52,250 bases of DNA, from positions 1-52,250 of the forward strand of contig JAJFKI010000091.1 of assembly GCA_021773295.1 (NCBI GenBank), read 5' to 3'. Each line of letters begins with the position of its first letter. The first letter of the stretch is position 1. The notes under the pieces are model-generated. The model did not search any database. It was not told the origin of the DNA and worked only from the letters and a program-made list of their open reading frames with translations. Below are positions 40,301 through 46,629 of the stretch, one piece after another. The position numbers and the translations under genes were made by a program. Source of the DNA: Gammaproteobacteria bacterium. GTDB lineage: Bacteria; Pseudomonadota; Gammaproteobacteria; UBA1113.

Positions 40301-40675
40301 AGCCTTCAGCTGCAAAAACACGTTGTGGGTCGTGGTGTTATTCATTGTTTCCGTTGGGCTCTGCGCATAAGCCAGCAAGCGCTCTATGACCTCAAGGGTT
40401 TGAGGGCATGCTACCTTGAGCGCTTCTCGCTTGGCAGTCGCAATGGTTACGTCTTTCTTATTTGCTAAGCTCACTAAGTGGACCCCGATAAATTCAAGCA
40501 ATAACGTTTGGGTTTTTGCGCTATCAAACCCGGCGGGAAGCGCTTTCGTCCCAATATAACGCTCGCGCAACAACCTTAGAAAACGCGCTGCCGTGGCTTG
40601 AGCTCCCAGATTATGGGTGCTCTGGGTATTGGATATCAAAGACTGGATGGCTTTTTTCCCAACGGGTTCTTTCAT
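37328..40675 (-). CDS. Large 35-residue helical-repeat protein (candidate effector)
   Basis: Not recognised as a described family. 1115 aa, no signal peptide or clear membrane segment. Residues about 1-740 are helical with a Ser/Ala-rich low-complexity linker (about 190-235). From 747 to about 1050 there are eight full repeats of 35 residues plus a partial ninth, starting at 747, 782, 817, 852 (45 long), 897, 932, 967, 1002 and 1037; consensus LxxxqRQfIldAVKdKL followed by a second helix ending LxxLLxn. Each unit should be a two-helix hairpin. The tail (from 1075) is Ser/Ala-rich. A shorter paralog lies at 44597-45781. An intracellular-host effector role is inferred from style only. Confidence 0.75.
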   Translation of the reverse strand: MKEPVGKKAIQSLISNTQSTHNLGAQATAARFLRLLRERYIGTKALPAGFDSAKTQTLLLEFIGVHLVSLANKKDVTIATAKREALKVACPQTLEVIERLLAYAQSPTETMNNTTTHNVFLQLKAFINRHPGMDGWNDDHERWSINVIYDAHKQDYDTVSASPAETLHLCCAALLDDTHWVSSASSDMSTAQQPNTSEEETLRAVASSSRQGAASSSSYAASSNESTNTSAAPGIAERIRGLYLLLLDKQLEKVAKQRTLCATGQQHALLMGLHARYLDEEGQPCEAVFSIETAINNLFNVYLDDQLASLSFNARLAWLARQRQGSDEQGPVIAFLTEQAAKHGSKASWETQLRGFLNTNCLEFGLNPAHPEVEKAIKEQLDNFAYKTLPLAQSAKEQLQVEVLNLVPQHKVIDSVTEQLLQLGRNLVIQSIQEKIQTAALIPMAVLRGVLTADDDLKRLQAYPKSMLICGEDEASFKASRETLAYEILVYYQALLNTGMRVNVTDGLQAAKKDLNAKETGFKDKLHTEITVNFFACLPKDLTYVDTRFLEAWQRIQSLGANSERHPSILTDEMLAAWESNNQEVVFLQEGDGRIRVLEERLYVSTYQVNRMLLHALLVKPGEWSESFKRNLSRLLRWLLQPVTDEDGPALTGLKRSYPRYLLPNLYSRLLIVQVGLDEKVEKFIATALNKPAINLNALCSLRLFYFIFGVPFEPEEVLLFNTVIGRLTMVINSGHELALFLNNNSMLNSQRQLILDAVKPKLSDWIQNFTQLCNLLFDKCLSNTHRTFLLSTMKDKLGSIIGSVNDFNILFDNSKLEETHRRLIWDAIKDSLEGWMGSAKQFSELFGNSKLNDTQRQFVWNKVKDKDKLESLMQDEGQRHSIVNLQLSCVLRNTYLTDEQRQNVLDAVKDTLWSCCGNLSGLYYYLECDTLSGAQRQFILNAVKDELVDYVSDVTDINYLLGNEHLSDQNRQFILNTLENKLKGLCDTRKDLCNLLANKHLTDKHRQFILTAVKNKLGDLIYNPNELYLLFCRSKLNSAHKQWILEALCGNGSDRMEFFSDCTLSEAQIQLFSQSSENESSSVTLSNQGLFATPLAASSSSCTASVNSPSAPSH

Positions 40676-40773
40676 TCTCTCTCACCTCTTTAATTAGGGC
40701 GTAAGCCCTACATGCTGTAACTGGATAACCGCACACGCTGCAAAATCCTTTGCTGTACCTCAATTTAATGCGG

Positions 40774-40802
40774 ATTATAAACAATGCTTGTGTAAAAAAC
40801 AA
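40774..40802 (-). promoter_or_regulatory. Promoter of the large repeat protein
   Basis: On the minus strand: TTGTTT, 17-bp spacer, TATAAT, about 100 nt before the start codon. The same two hexamers with the same spacing precede the shorter paralog (45854-45882). Confidence 0.7.
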
Positions 40803-40815
40803 TCGATTTACGCTA

Positions 40816-40832
40816 ATGACGATTTTCGTGAT
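40816..40832. promoter_or_regulatory. AbiEi-type operator, distal copy
   Basis: Near-perfect inverted repeat ATGACG-ATTTT-CGTGAT, one mismatch from the copy at 40908-40924. Centres are 92 bp apart and flank the promoter of the AbiE pair. Confidence 0.65.
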
Positions 40833-40871
40833 TTAAAAGTAATATTCTTTCTACTTTTGTCATAAACTCCC

Positions 40872-40899
40872 TTGACTACTGTAAAATATACCCCATAAT
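40872..40899 (+). promoter_or_regulatory. Promoter of the AbiEi/AbiEii pair
   Basis: TTGACT (40872-40877), 16-bp spacer, CATAAT (40894-40899), 37 bp before the antitoxin ATG and between the two operator copies. Confidence 0.7.
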
Positions 40900-40907
40900 A
40901 CACTAAT

Positions 40908-40924
40908 ATCACGAAAAACGTGAT
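40908..40924. promoter_or_regulatory. AbiEi-type operator, proximal copy
   Basis: Perfect 6-bp inverted repeat ATCACG-AAAAA-CGTGAT, just downstream of the -10 and 12 bp before the start codon. Two inverted repeats upstream of abiE are known to be bound by AbiEi antitoxins; the match here is by arrangement. Confidence 0.7.
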
Positions 40925-40936
40925 TTAGAGGTAATC

Positions 40937-41743
40937 ATGAGTTTATCAAGTTATATTAAAAAAATTAGACAGCACGGCGAACGGCATTTTACTTTAGAAA
41001 GGTTAATGGCAGATATGGGGCTTTCTAAAAATGCTGCGCTGAGTGCTATTTATCGTATCAAAAACCAAGGCGAATTAGTTTCACCGCTAAAGGGTCTATA
41101 TGTCATTGTGCCACCAGAACATAAGTTGCAGGGTTGTATTCCCGCAGAAGAACTTATCCCAATGATCATGAACCATCTAGGCGCTGAGTATTACGTTGCA
41201 TTGTTGAGCGCTGCTGGTTTTTATGGTGCTGCTCACCAAAAGATATTTAAATTTCAAGTGATCACTAATGCTAGGATTACCCACCCTTGGGAGTTTGGAC
41301 AAATAAAAATTGAAGTTATACGCAAGAAAGATTTATCAAATTTACCACTCCAAGATTTTACCGTTACCACAGGCTATCTAAAGATAGCAACGCCTGAATT
41401 AGTGGCGTTAGATTTATTAGAATATATCCACCGCTGTGGTGGATTAAATAATGTTGTTACTGTGTTTTCCGAGCTTATAGAAAGCCTTGATGCCGATAAA
41501 TTAATAAACCTGGCGACCAACACAGGTGTTGCATATCAACTGCAGAGAATAGGATATATATTGGATAACATTGAATTAATGGATGAAGAATCAGCTATAA
41601 AGTTTATTGCCAAATTAGCTGATTATGTATCCCAAAACAAACCAAAATATTTACCACTATCATCTAAAATTCCCAAAAACAAATTTCCAAGATGCAAAAA
41701 GTGGAGAATAGTAATCAATACTGAAATAGAGAGTGATTTATGA
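40937..41743 (+). CDS. Type IV antitoxin AbiEi
   Basis: 268 aa. N-terminal winged helix (residues about 1-60; LERLMADMGLSKNAALSAIYRIKNQGEL) followed by the AbiEi C-terminal domain, with GLYVIVPPEH, EYYVALLSAAGFYGAAHQ and TPELVALDLLEY. These proteins repress their operon and counter the AbiEii nucleotidyltransferase without direct binding. The stop overlaps the toxin ATG by 4 bp. Promoter and paired operators are visible upstream. Confidence 0.9.
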   Translation: MSLSSYIKKIRQHGERHFTLERLMADMGLSKNAALSAIYRIKNQGELVSPLKGLYVIVPPEHKLQGCIPAEELIPMIMNHLGAEYYVALLSAAGFYGAAHQKIFKFQVITNARITHPWEFGQIKIEVIRKKDLSNLPLQDFTVTTGYLKIATPELVALDLLEYIHRCGGLNNVVTVFSELIESLDADKLINLATNTGVAYQLQRIGYILDNIELMDEESAIKFIAKLADYVSQNKPKYLPLSSKIPKNKFPRCKKWRIVINTEIESDL

Positions 41744-42549
41744 TCCCAGAAATATATGTTGAACAATGGAGAAATTCTAATGGGTGGCAGACGCTTGCAC
41801 AAATAGAGCAGGATTTAATTATTTGCAGAGCATTGGTTGATTTATACAATAACGATCATATTAAAAACAGCCTGGTTTTTAGGGGCGGAACTGCGCTAAA
41901 TAAGTTATTTTTAAAACCTCCTTCTAGATATAGCGAAGACATTGACTTTGTTCAAAAAAATGCTGATCCCATAGGGCAAACAATAGATATAATTAGAGAA
42001 GTGCTTAAGCCTTGGCTTGGGGAGCCTAAATGGAAAGTGACTCAGAGAAGTGTAAAGCTGATCAATAAATACGAAGCTATCAACAAATTACCCTCTAAAT
42101 TAAAGTTGGAAATTAACACAACAGAACATTTTCAAGTGTTGCCTCTAAGAACAGAAAAATTTGATGTTGAATCTGATTGGTTTAGTGGGACAGCAAATAT
42201 TGCTACCTATGAGATTGACGAATTAATGGCTACAAAACTTCGTGCATTATATCAACGTCGTAAAGGTCGCGATTTATTCGATCTATGGTATGTAACAACC
42301 CAAAACCTTATTAATTTAGATCGAGTGATAGATATATTTGCTAAGTATTGCGCGAATGACAATATAACTATTTCTCGTGATGAGTTTATTAAAAACTTAG
42401 AATTGAAAAAAGATAATCAAGACTTTCAGTTAGATATGGATTTTTTGCTACCACAGTATCGTGATTGGGATTATGAAAAAGCATATCGCTTTGTTATTAC
42501 AAATATTATTGAGAAGTTACCATTCTGTGCTGGTTCCGGTGAATCATGA
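41740..42549 (+). CDS. Type IV toxin AbiEii nucleotidyltransferase
   Basis: 269 aa. Motif I FRGGTALNKLF (G49-G50-T51), the metal-binding SEDIDF (D67, D69), KLKLEINT, and the motif IV region ATKLRALYQRRKGRDLFDLWY (in part) are all present, so the enzyme looks complete. Relatives transfer nucleotides to tRNA acceptor ends and block growth; some protect from phage. Probably an abortive-infection or island-maintenance module. Confidence 0.92.
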   Translation: MIPEIYVEQWRNSNGWQTLAQIEQDLIICRALVDLYNNDHIKNSLVFRGGTALNKLFLKPPSRYSEDIDFVQKNADPIGQTIDIIREVLKPWLGEPKWKVTQRSVKLINKYEAINKLPSKLKLEINTTEHFQVLPLRTEKFDVESDWFSGTANIATYEIDELMATKLRALYQRRKGRDLFDLWYVTTQNLINLDRVIDIFAKYCANDNITISRDEFIKNLELKKDNQDFQLDMDFLLPQYRDWDYEKAYRFVITNIIEKLPFCAGSGES

Positions 42550-42576
42550 GTTGTTTTTATTTAAATAATTGGGTCA

Positions 42577-42627
42577 ATTGACTCATCCGGGCTATACTGA
42601 GCTAAATATTGAGTTAAATGAGTCAAT
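42577..42627. promoter_or_regulatory. Inverted repeat, likely operator of a lost regulator
   Basis: Perfect 10-bp inverted repeat ATTGACTCAT (42577-42586) and ATGAGTCAAT (42618-42627), 31 bp apart, with an inner near-copy GAGTTAAAT. It sits directly before the remnant of a DNA-binding protein. Confidence 0.5.
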
Positions 42628-42629
42628 AA

Positions 42630-42969
42630 AAGCCCCCCTCTAAAATAGCAATTTATCGTAATAGGATTGAAATATTTAGCCCTGGGGATTTTCCGGGCCC
42701 ATTAAACACTAGCAACCTACGACAAGGCATTACCTTTCTAAGAAACCCTGCCATTTGCAAAGTATTCCGAGAACTTGGTTACGTCGAGAAATTAGGCACA
42801 GGCATTATCACTATTTTTGACAGTTATGAGCAACGCGGTTTGAAAGCACCAGAAATTATAGAAGGTGATGGTTTTATCAAGTATATAGCCGTCACACTTA
42901 GTTAAACAAGGTTTGATAACCAAACAGGGAAGTGGGCGCAATGTTAAGTATACGCTTAAAGAAAATTAA
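42630..42969 (+). pseudogene. Remnant of a RecG-C/AlbA_2-type ATP-binding regulator
   Basis: Open from 42630 to a stop at 42905 without a start codon: IAIYRNRIEIFSPGDFPGPL, LRQGITFLRNPAICK, ELGYVEKLGTGI are typical of the HATPase_c_4 domain of these regulators. At 42901 the frame shifts into LVKQGLITKQGSGR followed by VKYTLKEN and a stop at 42969, which reads as the last part of the C-terminal winged helix. The N-terminal DNA-binding domain and a central piece are missing, so two deletions are implied. Confidence 0.78.
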
Positions 42970-43040
42970 GCGGGGTAAAACTCTCTGTTAGTTCACCACC
43001 TGATTCCTTTTCGCTGTCGACCATTACACGCATCATCGCC

Positions 43041-43076
43041 GAATAGTCTTGACTATTCCATGATAACACCTATAAT
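43041..43076 (+). promoter_or_regulatory. Promoter and operator-like palindrome of the DUF4143 ATPase
   Basis: TTGACT (43049-43054), 16 bp, TATAAT (43071-43076). The -35 lies in the perfect inverted repeat GAATAGTC-TT-GACTATTC (43041-43058); AATAGTC recurs just after the -10. Confidence 0.7.
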
Positions 43077-43106
43077 AGTCAATATTTAGTGGAGCGTATT
43101 ACGACT

Positions 43107-44315
43107 ATGGAACGACTCTATCAAAAGATTATTGAGCAGCACTTTGCTGAAAATCAACAAATGCTTTTTATGGCGGGTCCTCGGCAAGTCGGTAAAACCA
43201 CGCTTGCTAAATCTGTCCACTCGCTATCAGAAAATTTTCACTACTTTAATTTTGACGTAGAGCACGATAGGAATATTCTCCTGCGTGGCGAGGAGGCGTT
43301 GTTGAATGCAATGAGTTTTCAACAAGTTCAAGCTGAAATACCACTTCTTGTCCTCGATGAATTTCATAAATATAAGCATTGGAAAAACTTCCTGAAAGGA
43401 TTTTATGATCAGTACAAATCTCAAATCAATATTTTAGTAACGGGCAGTGCAAAACTGGATATTTTTAAAAGTGGTGGTGATAGTTTGATGGGCCGATATT
43501 TACTTTATCATGTTCACCCACTAACTGTTTCTGAGCTTTTAAAACAACCCCTATCAGAGTCATTAATACATGCACCAAAACAAATCGATCAAACACAGTT
43601 TGAAAATTTATTTCAGCTTGGAGGGTATCCGGAACCATTTATTAAAAACAATTCGCGTTTTTCATTGCAGTGGCGCAAGCTACGCAGGCAACAATTATTC
43701 GAAGAAGATATTAGAAATTTGACTCAAGTTCAAGACATTGTGCAGCTAGAAATGTTGGCACAACTCTTAAGAGAACAAGTAGGCCAGCAAATCAATTATG
43801 CAAGCTTAGCGGCAGCAATAAGAGTATCTGCGGATACAGTGAGTCGTTGGTTAAATATACTAGAGAAATTTTATTATTGCTTTAGATTAAAACCCTGGAG
43901 TAAAAACATCAAACGTTCGCTCATTAAAGAGCCTAAAGTTTTTTTATGGGATTGGGCTGAAATCAATGATGTTGGTGCCAGAGTAGAGAACTTTGTCGCT
44001 AGCCATTTACTGAAAGCTACTCATTATTGGACGGATTATGGCTTAGGTGAGTTTGAGCTGCATTATCTAAGAGATAAAGAAAAACGAGAAGTGGATTTCT
44101 TAATTAGTAAAGATAACAAGCCCTGGATTTTGGCAGAAGTGAAGTCTTCCGCAAATCATGGTATCAGTAAAAATTTATATTATTACCAAGAACAACTCCA
44201 AGCTCCCCATGCTTTTCAACTCGTTTATAATTTACCTTATGTGGAAAAAGACTGCTTTGATTATAAAAAACCCGTGATTGTGCCATTAATCAGTTTTTTG
44301 TCGCAGCTTATTTAG
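43107..44315 (+). CDS. AAA_14/DUF4143 ATPase
   Basis: 402 aa from ATG 43107, preferred over GTG 43089 because GGAG lies 12 nt upstream and MERLYQKIIE is a usual N-terminus. Walker A AGPRQVGKTTLA (about 23-34), Walker B IPLLVLDEFHKY, arginine-rich sensor region VTGSAKLDIFK, then the C-terminal DUF4143 with a PD-(D/E)XK-like core (KREVDFLI ... ILAEVKSS). These proteins are frequent in mobile regions; their function is unclear. Well-formed promoter and palindrome upstream. Confidence 0.88.
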   Translation: MERLYQKIIEQHFAENQQMLFMAGPRQVGKTTLAKSVHSLSENFHYFNFDVEHDRNILLRGEEALLNAMSFQQVQAEIPLLVLDEFHKYKHWKNFLKGFYDQYKSQINILVTGSAKLDIFKSGGDSLMGRYLLYHVHPLTVSELLKQPLSESLIHAPKQIDQTQFENLFQLGGYPEPFIKNNSRFSLQWRKLRRQQLFEEDIRNLTQVQDIVQLEMLAQLLREQVGQQINYASLAAAIRVSADTVSRWLNILEKFYYCFRLKPWSKNIKRSLIKEPKVFLWDWAEINDVGARVENFVASHLLKATHYWTDYGLGEFELHYLRDKEKREVDFLISKDNKPWILAEVKSSANHGISKNLYYYQEQLQAPHAFQLVYNLPYVEKDCFDYKKPVIVPLISFLSQLI

Positions 44316-44343
44316 AGAGCTTAGTAGGGAGCACTAATATGAC

Positions 44344-44582
44344 TATACCCGTCACACTTCAAAATGCGTGATTCATGATCGCGTTGGCGAATAACGCTGG
44401 AATGGATGGGCGGTATTTACTGGAATCTATTGGCGGAAAAGACTGGAATGGCTTGGCGAAAAGAATGGAATATGCAACCGTTTAAGACGCAGGTAATAGC
44501 CATTCTATTGGCAAGTTTTAAACGGTTCCTGGGGGCAAAAAGCAGCCGGCAGAAAATCGCATTTTGAAGTACGATGGGTATA
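44344..44582. repeat. MITE-like element, copy 2 (239 bp)
   Basis: Terminal inverted repeats of 25 bp (44344-44368 and 44558-44582; TATACCC...CTTCAAAATGCG) with four or so mismatches. Inside is a hairpin with 13-bp arms AACCGTTTAAGAC / GTTTTAAACGGTT (44476-44527) whose loop GGTAATAG...CTATTGGCAA is shared with copies 1 and 3 although the arms differ. The left half carries imperfect repeats of CTGGAATGG and TTGGCG. No ORF. Confidence 0.8.
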
Positions 44583-44596
44583 GTTTAACGTTTTTA

Positions 44597-45781
44597 TCAA
44601 ACAGGTCGTTTTCCCTTTCCTTTATTTTCTTTAGCTTTCTCGAGGGGAGCGCCGATTGTTGACGAAGAAGCCGTCTGTTGTGAAAAAAACGATACGTTGC
44701 AGCTCTGCTGTTCAGCAGTAGAAGATAACGATGCGGCAGATGTTTGGGAAAAACTTTGATTTGAACTTGCGACAGAGCTCATCTTATTGCCTGTTGCTTG
44801 TAAAATGATGGTTTTTTGTTTTTCGCTCAAAAATTCAATCAGAAACGGGTGATCCAGAAACTCTTTGAGATGAGAATTATCTTGAATAAAGCCTTCTAAT
44901 TTTTCTTCCACTGCATCCAAAATCAGCCGTCTTTGTGGGTTACTCATGTAGATACTTGTAAGTAAAATGTAGAGTGCCTGACTATCTGGAATCAAGCTCC
45001 CAAGCCTTTCCCTGACCGCATCTAAAATCATCTGTCTTTGTTTGACGGTCAAGTACCTGGGCTCACGCAATAACATTCTGAGCTCCAGAAAATTTTGAAT
45101 AAAGCTACTTATTTTTTCTTTTACCTCATCCAAAATCAACTGTCTTTGTTTTTCTGTCAAGTACTTGATGTCGAGCAAAGCCTCGAGGTGGTAATTTTCT
45201 TGAATGATATTCCCCAACCTACTTTTCACCGTATCCAAAATTAACTGTCTTTGCACGTTAGTCAAGTGCTCGTAGTTGAGCAAATCCTTGAGATCGTAAA
45301 TACCTAGAGTTTTCCCAAACTTTCCTTGCGCCGCACTCCAAATTACCTGTTTTTGATCGTCAGTCAAGCACTCACTGCCGAGCAACTTCTTGAGATAGTA
45401 ACAATCTAGAGTTAGGTTCTCTAACTTTCCTTTCACCGCGTCCCAAATTATCTGCATTTGATTGGCGTATAAAAACCCCTCATCGAGTAAAGAATAGAGG
45501 TGAGAAAAACTTGTTATCAAATCCCCTAAACTTCCTTTTACCAATTTCAAATTTACCATTCGTTGTTCATAAGTTAGTTCCGAATCGGTAAGTAAATTGA
45601 ATCTGGTGTCATTAACATCTTTACGCTTAGGCAGGCCAGCAAAAAAGTTTTCGGTAATCTCCATATGCCGTTCTTCTTCAAAACGCGCTGCGGTAACTTG
45701 GGGCTCCTGACTGTAGATGCTCTGGGTATTTTGTGCCTGGGACAGGATAACATTTTCCTCAACAGAATCTTTCATGCTCAC
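44597..45781 (-). CDS. Short 35-residue helical-repeat protein, paralog of the 1115-aa protein
   Basis: Not recognised. 394 aa. The N-terminus (NTQSIYSQEPQVTAARF) parallels residues about 16-32 of the large protein, then jumps to HMEITENFFAGLPK, which parallels about 510-525 there, then repeats begin at residues 69, 104, 139, 173, 208, 244, 279 and a partial at 318 with consensus LTxxQRQLILDxVKxKL. The tail is Ser-rich and ends basic (KAKENKGKGKRPV). It therefore looks like the long protein minus its middle. No signal peptide. Effector-like, inferred. Confidence 0.75.
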   Translation of the reverse strand: MSMKDSVEENVILSQAQNTQSIYSQEPQVTAARFEEERHMEITENFFAGLPKRKDVNDTRFNLLTDSELTYEQRMVNLKLVKGSLGDLITSFSHLYSLLDEGFLYANQMQIIWDAVKGKLENLTLDCYYLKKLLGSECLTDDQKQVIWSAAQGKFGKTLGIYDLKDLLNYEHLTNVQRQLILDTVKSRLGNIIQENYHLEALLDIKYLTEKQRQLILDEVKEKISSFIQNFLELRMLLREPRYLTVKQRQMILDAVRERLGSLIPDSQALYILLTSIYMSNPQRRLILDAVEEKLEGFIQDNSHLKEFLDHPFLIEFLSEKQKTIILQATGNKMSSVASSNQSFSQTSAASLSSTAEQQSCNVSFFSQQTASSSTIGAPLEKAKENKGKGKRPV

Positions 45782-45853
45782 TCACTCCTTTATTAGGCTC
45801 GCTGGTTTAAGCCTTGGTCGCCCATTTGTTTTGATAAACTTATTAAATTGCTG

Positions 45854-45882
45854 ATTATAGACGACTGCCGCCACGAAAACAA
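45854..45882 (-). promoter_or_regulatory. Promoter of the short repeat protein
   Basis: On the minus strand: TTGTTT, 17-bp spacer, TATAAT, about 75 nt before the start, identical hexamers and spacing to the large paralog although the spacers differ. Confidence 0.7.
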
Positions 45883-45989
45883 TTGGGATTTAGATTTGAA
45901 TCTCAGAATGTATGGTTAGTGCTCAAGGAGAAATTCGATATGATGAAAAAGGTATTCAATATATTGTTTATAAGGTGGATGACATGCGC

Positions 45990-46052
45990 TATACCCATCG
46001 TACTTCAAAAAGCAATAGCATTAATCTCGCATTTTGGAGTGTGGCGGGTATA
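45990..46052. repeat. MITE-like element, short copy (63 bp)
   Basis: Ends TATACCCATCGTACTTCAAA and CGCATTTTGGAGTGTGGCGG followed by GTATA match the family terminal repeats. Between them only AGCAATAGCATTAATCT remains, a piece also found near the end of copy 3; the central hairpin is missing. Its right end abuts copy 3. Confidence 0.7.
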
Positions 46053-46213
46053 TACCCATTACAGATGAAAATGCGGAATTAAGGCGACTTGATTTTTGTT
46101 ACCTTTGAGCGTTCGAAATGCAGGTAATAGCCGGTCTATTGGCAAATTTCGAACGTTCAAAGGGAGCAAAAAGCAATAGCATTTATTTCGCATTTTCATC
46201 TGTGATGGGTATA
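46051..46213. repeat. MITE-like element, copy 3 (163 bp)
   Basis: 25-bp terminal inverted repeats (46051-46075 and 46189-46213; TATACCCATTACAGATGAAA...) with one mismatch. Central 18-bp hairpin arms 46102-46119 and 46146-46163 (one G-T type mismatch) around the conserved loop. A TA flanks both ends, compatible with a Tc1/IS630-type target duplication, though the surrounding TATA makes this ambiguous. Confidence 0.85.
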
Positions 46214-46350
46214 TATGCGAATCAAAAGTCGAAAATGCCTAGTCCCAATCCATATCGACTTCCTCTTTGTCTTTTCTGCAAAAAACTGAAGAGTAATATG
46301 ATTAATGGATTGGGACTAGGCATTTTCGACTTTTGATTCGCATATATACC
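46208..46350. repeat. Perfect 46-bp inverted repeat with 51-nt loop
   Basis: Arms 46208-46253 and 46305-46350 are exact reverse complements (start GGTATATATGCGAATCAAAA). The left arm overlaps the end of copy 3 by six bases. The loop contains TCTTTTCTGCAAAAAACTGAAGA, weakly self-complementary. No coding capacity. Confidence 0.9.
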
Positions 46351-46485
46351 ATCCTGCTGATGAGAAGAGTATTGACGAACAGGTAATGACGATTGATTAT
46401 CAAATTAGGGTTAAAGCGGGTGACAAGTTCCCTCATTCCGGTTTATAATAGCGCACTTTTGGTGGCGGACTTTATACCAATATTC

Positions 46486-46525
46486 GATTTACAAAGAAGT
46501 TTTTGTTGAAATTTCTTTGTAAATC
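46486..46525 (+). other. Hairpin upstream of corA
   Basis: Perfect 13-bp stem GATTTACAAAGAA / TTCTTTGTAAATC with a 14-nt loop, about 105 nt before the corA start. No T-run follows. It may be part of the corA leader or another repeat. Confidence 0.5.
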
Positions 46526-46629
46526 AATAAACTAAGCTTATTTTAGGATGGGTGAGTCCTGCCTTTGACCTGAAAATCGCCTGTGCGTTGCAAAGGCCAT
46601 TTTTGGGCTTAATTGATCTGGAGGTGGTA

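Larger units (their letters stand above)
45782..46629. other. Repeat-dense intergenic region
   Basis: 848 bp with no convincing gene. It holds the promoter of the short repeat protein (45854-45882), a 56-codon ORF fused to repeat sequence (45912-46082), a short MITE-like copy (45990-46052), full copy 3 (46051-46213), a perfect 46-bp inverted repeat (46208-46350), and a 13-bp hairpin before corA (46486-46525). Confidence 0.75.

Noticed and set aside
45883..46068. 61-aa rightward ORF through the repeats
   Set aside because: It runs through two repeat ends, lacks a ribosome binding site and has no protein-like features.
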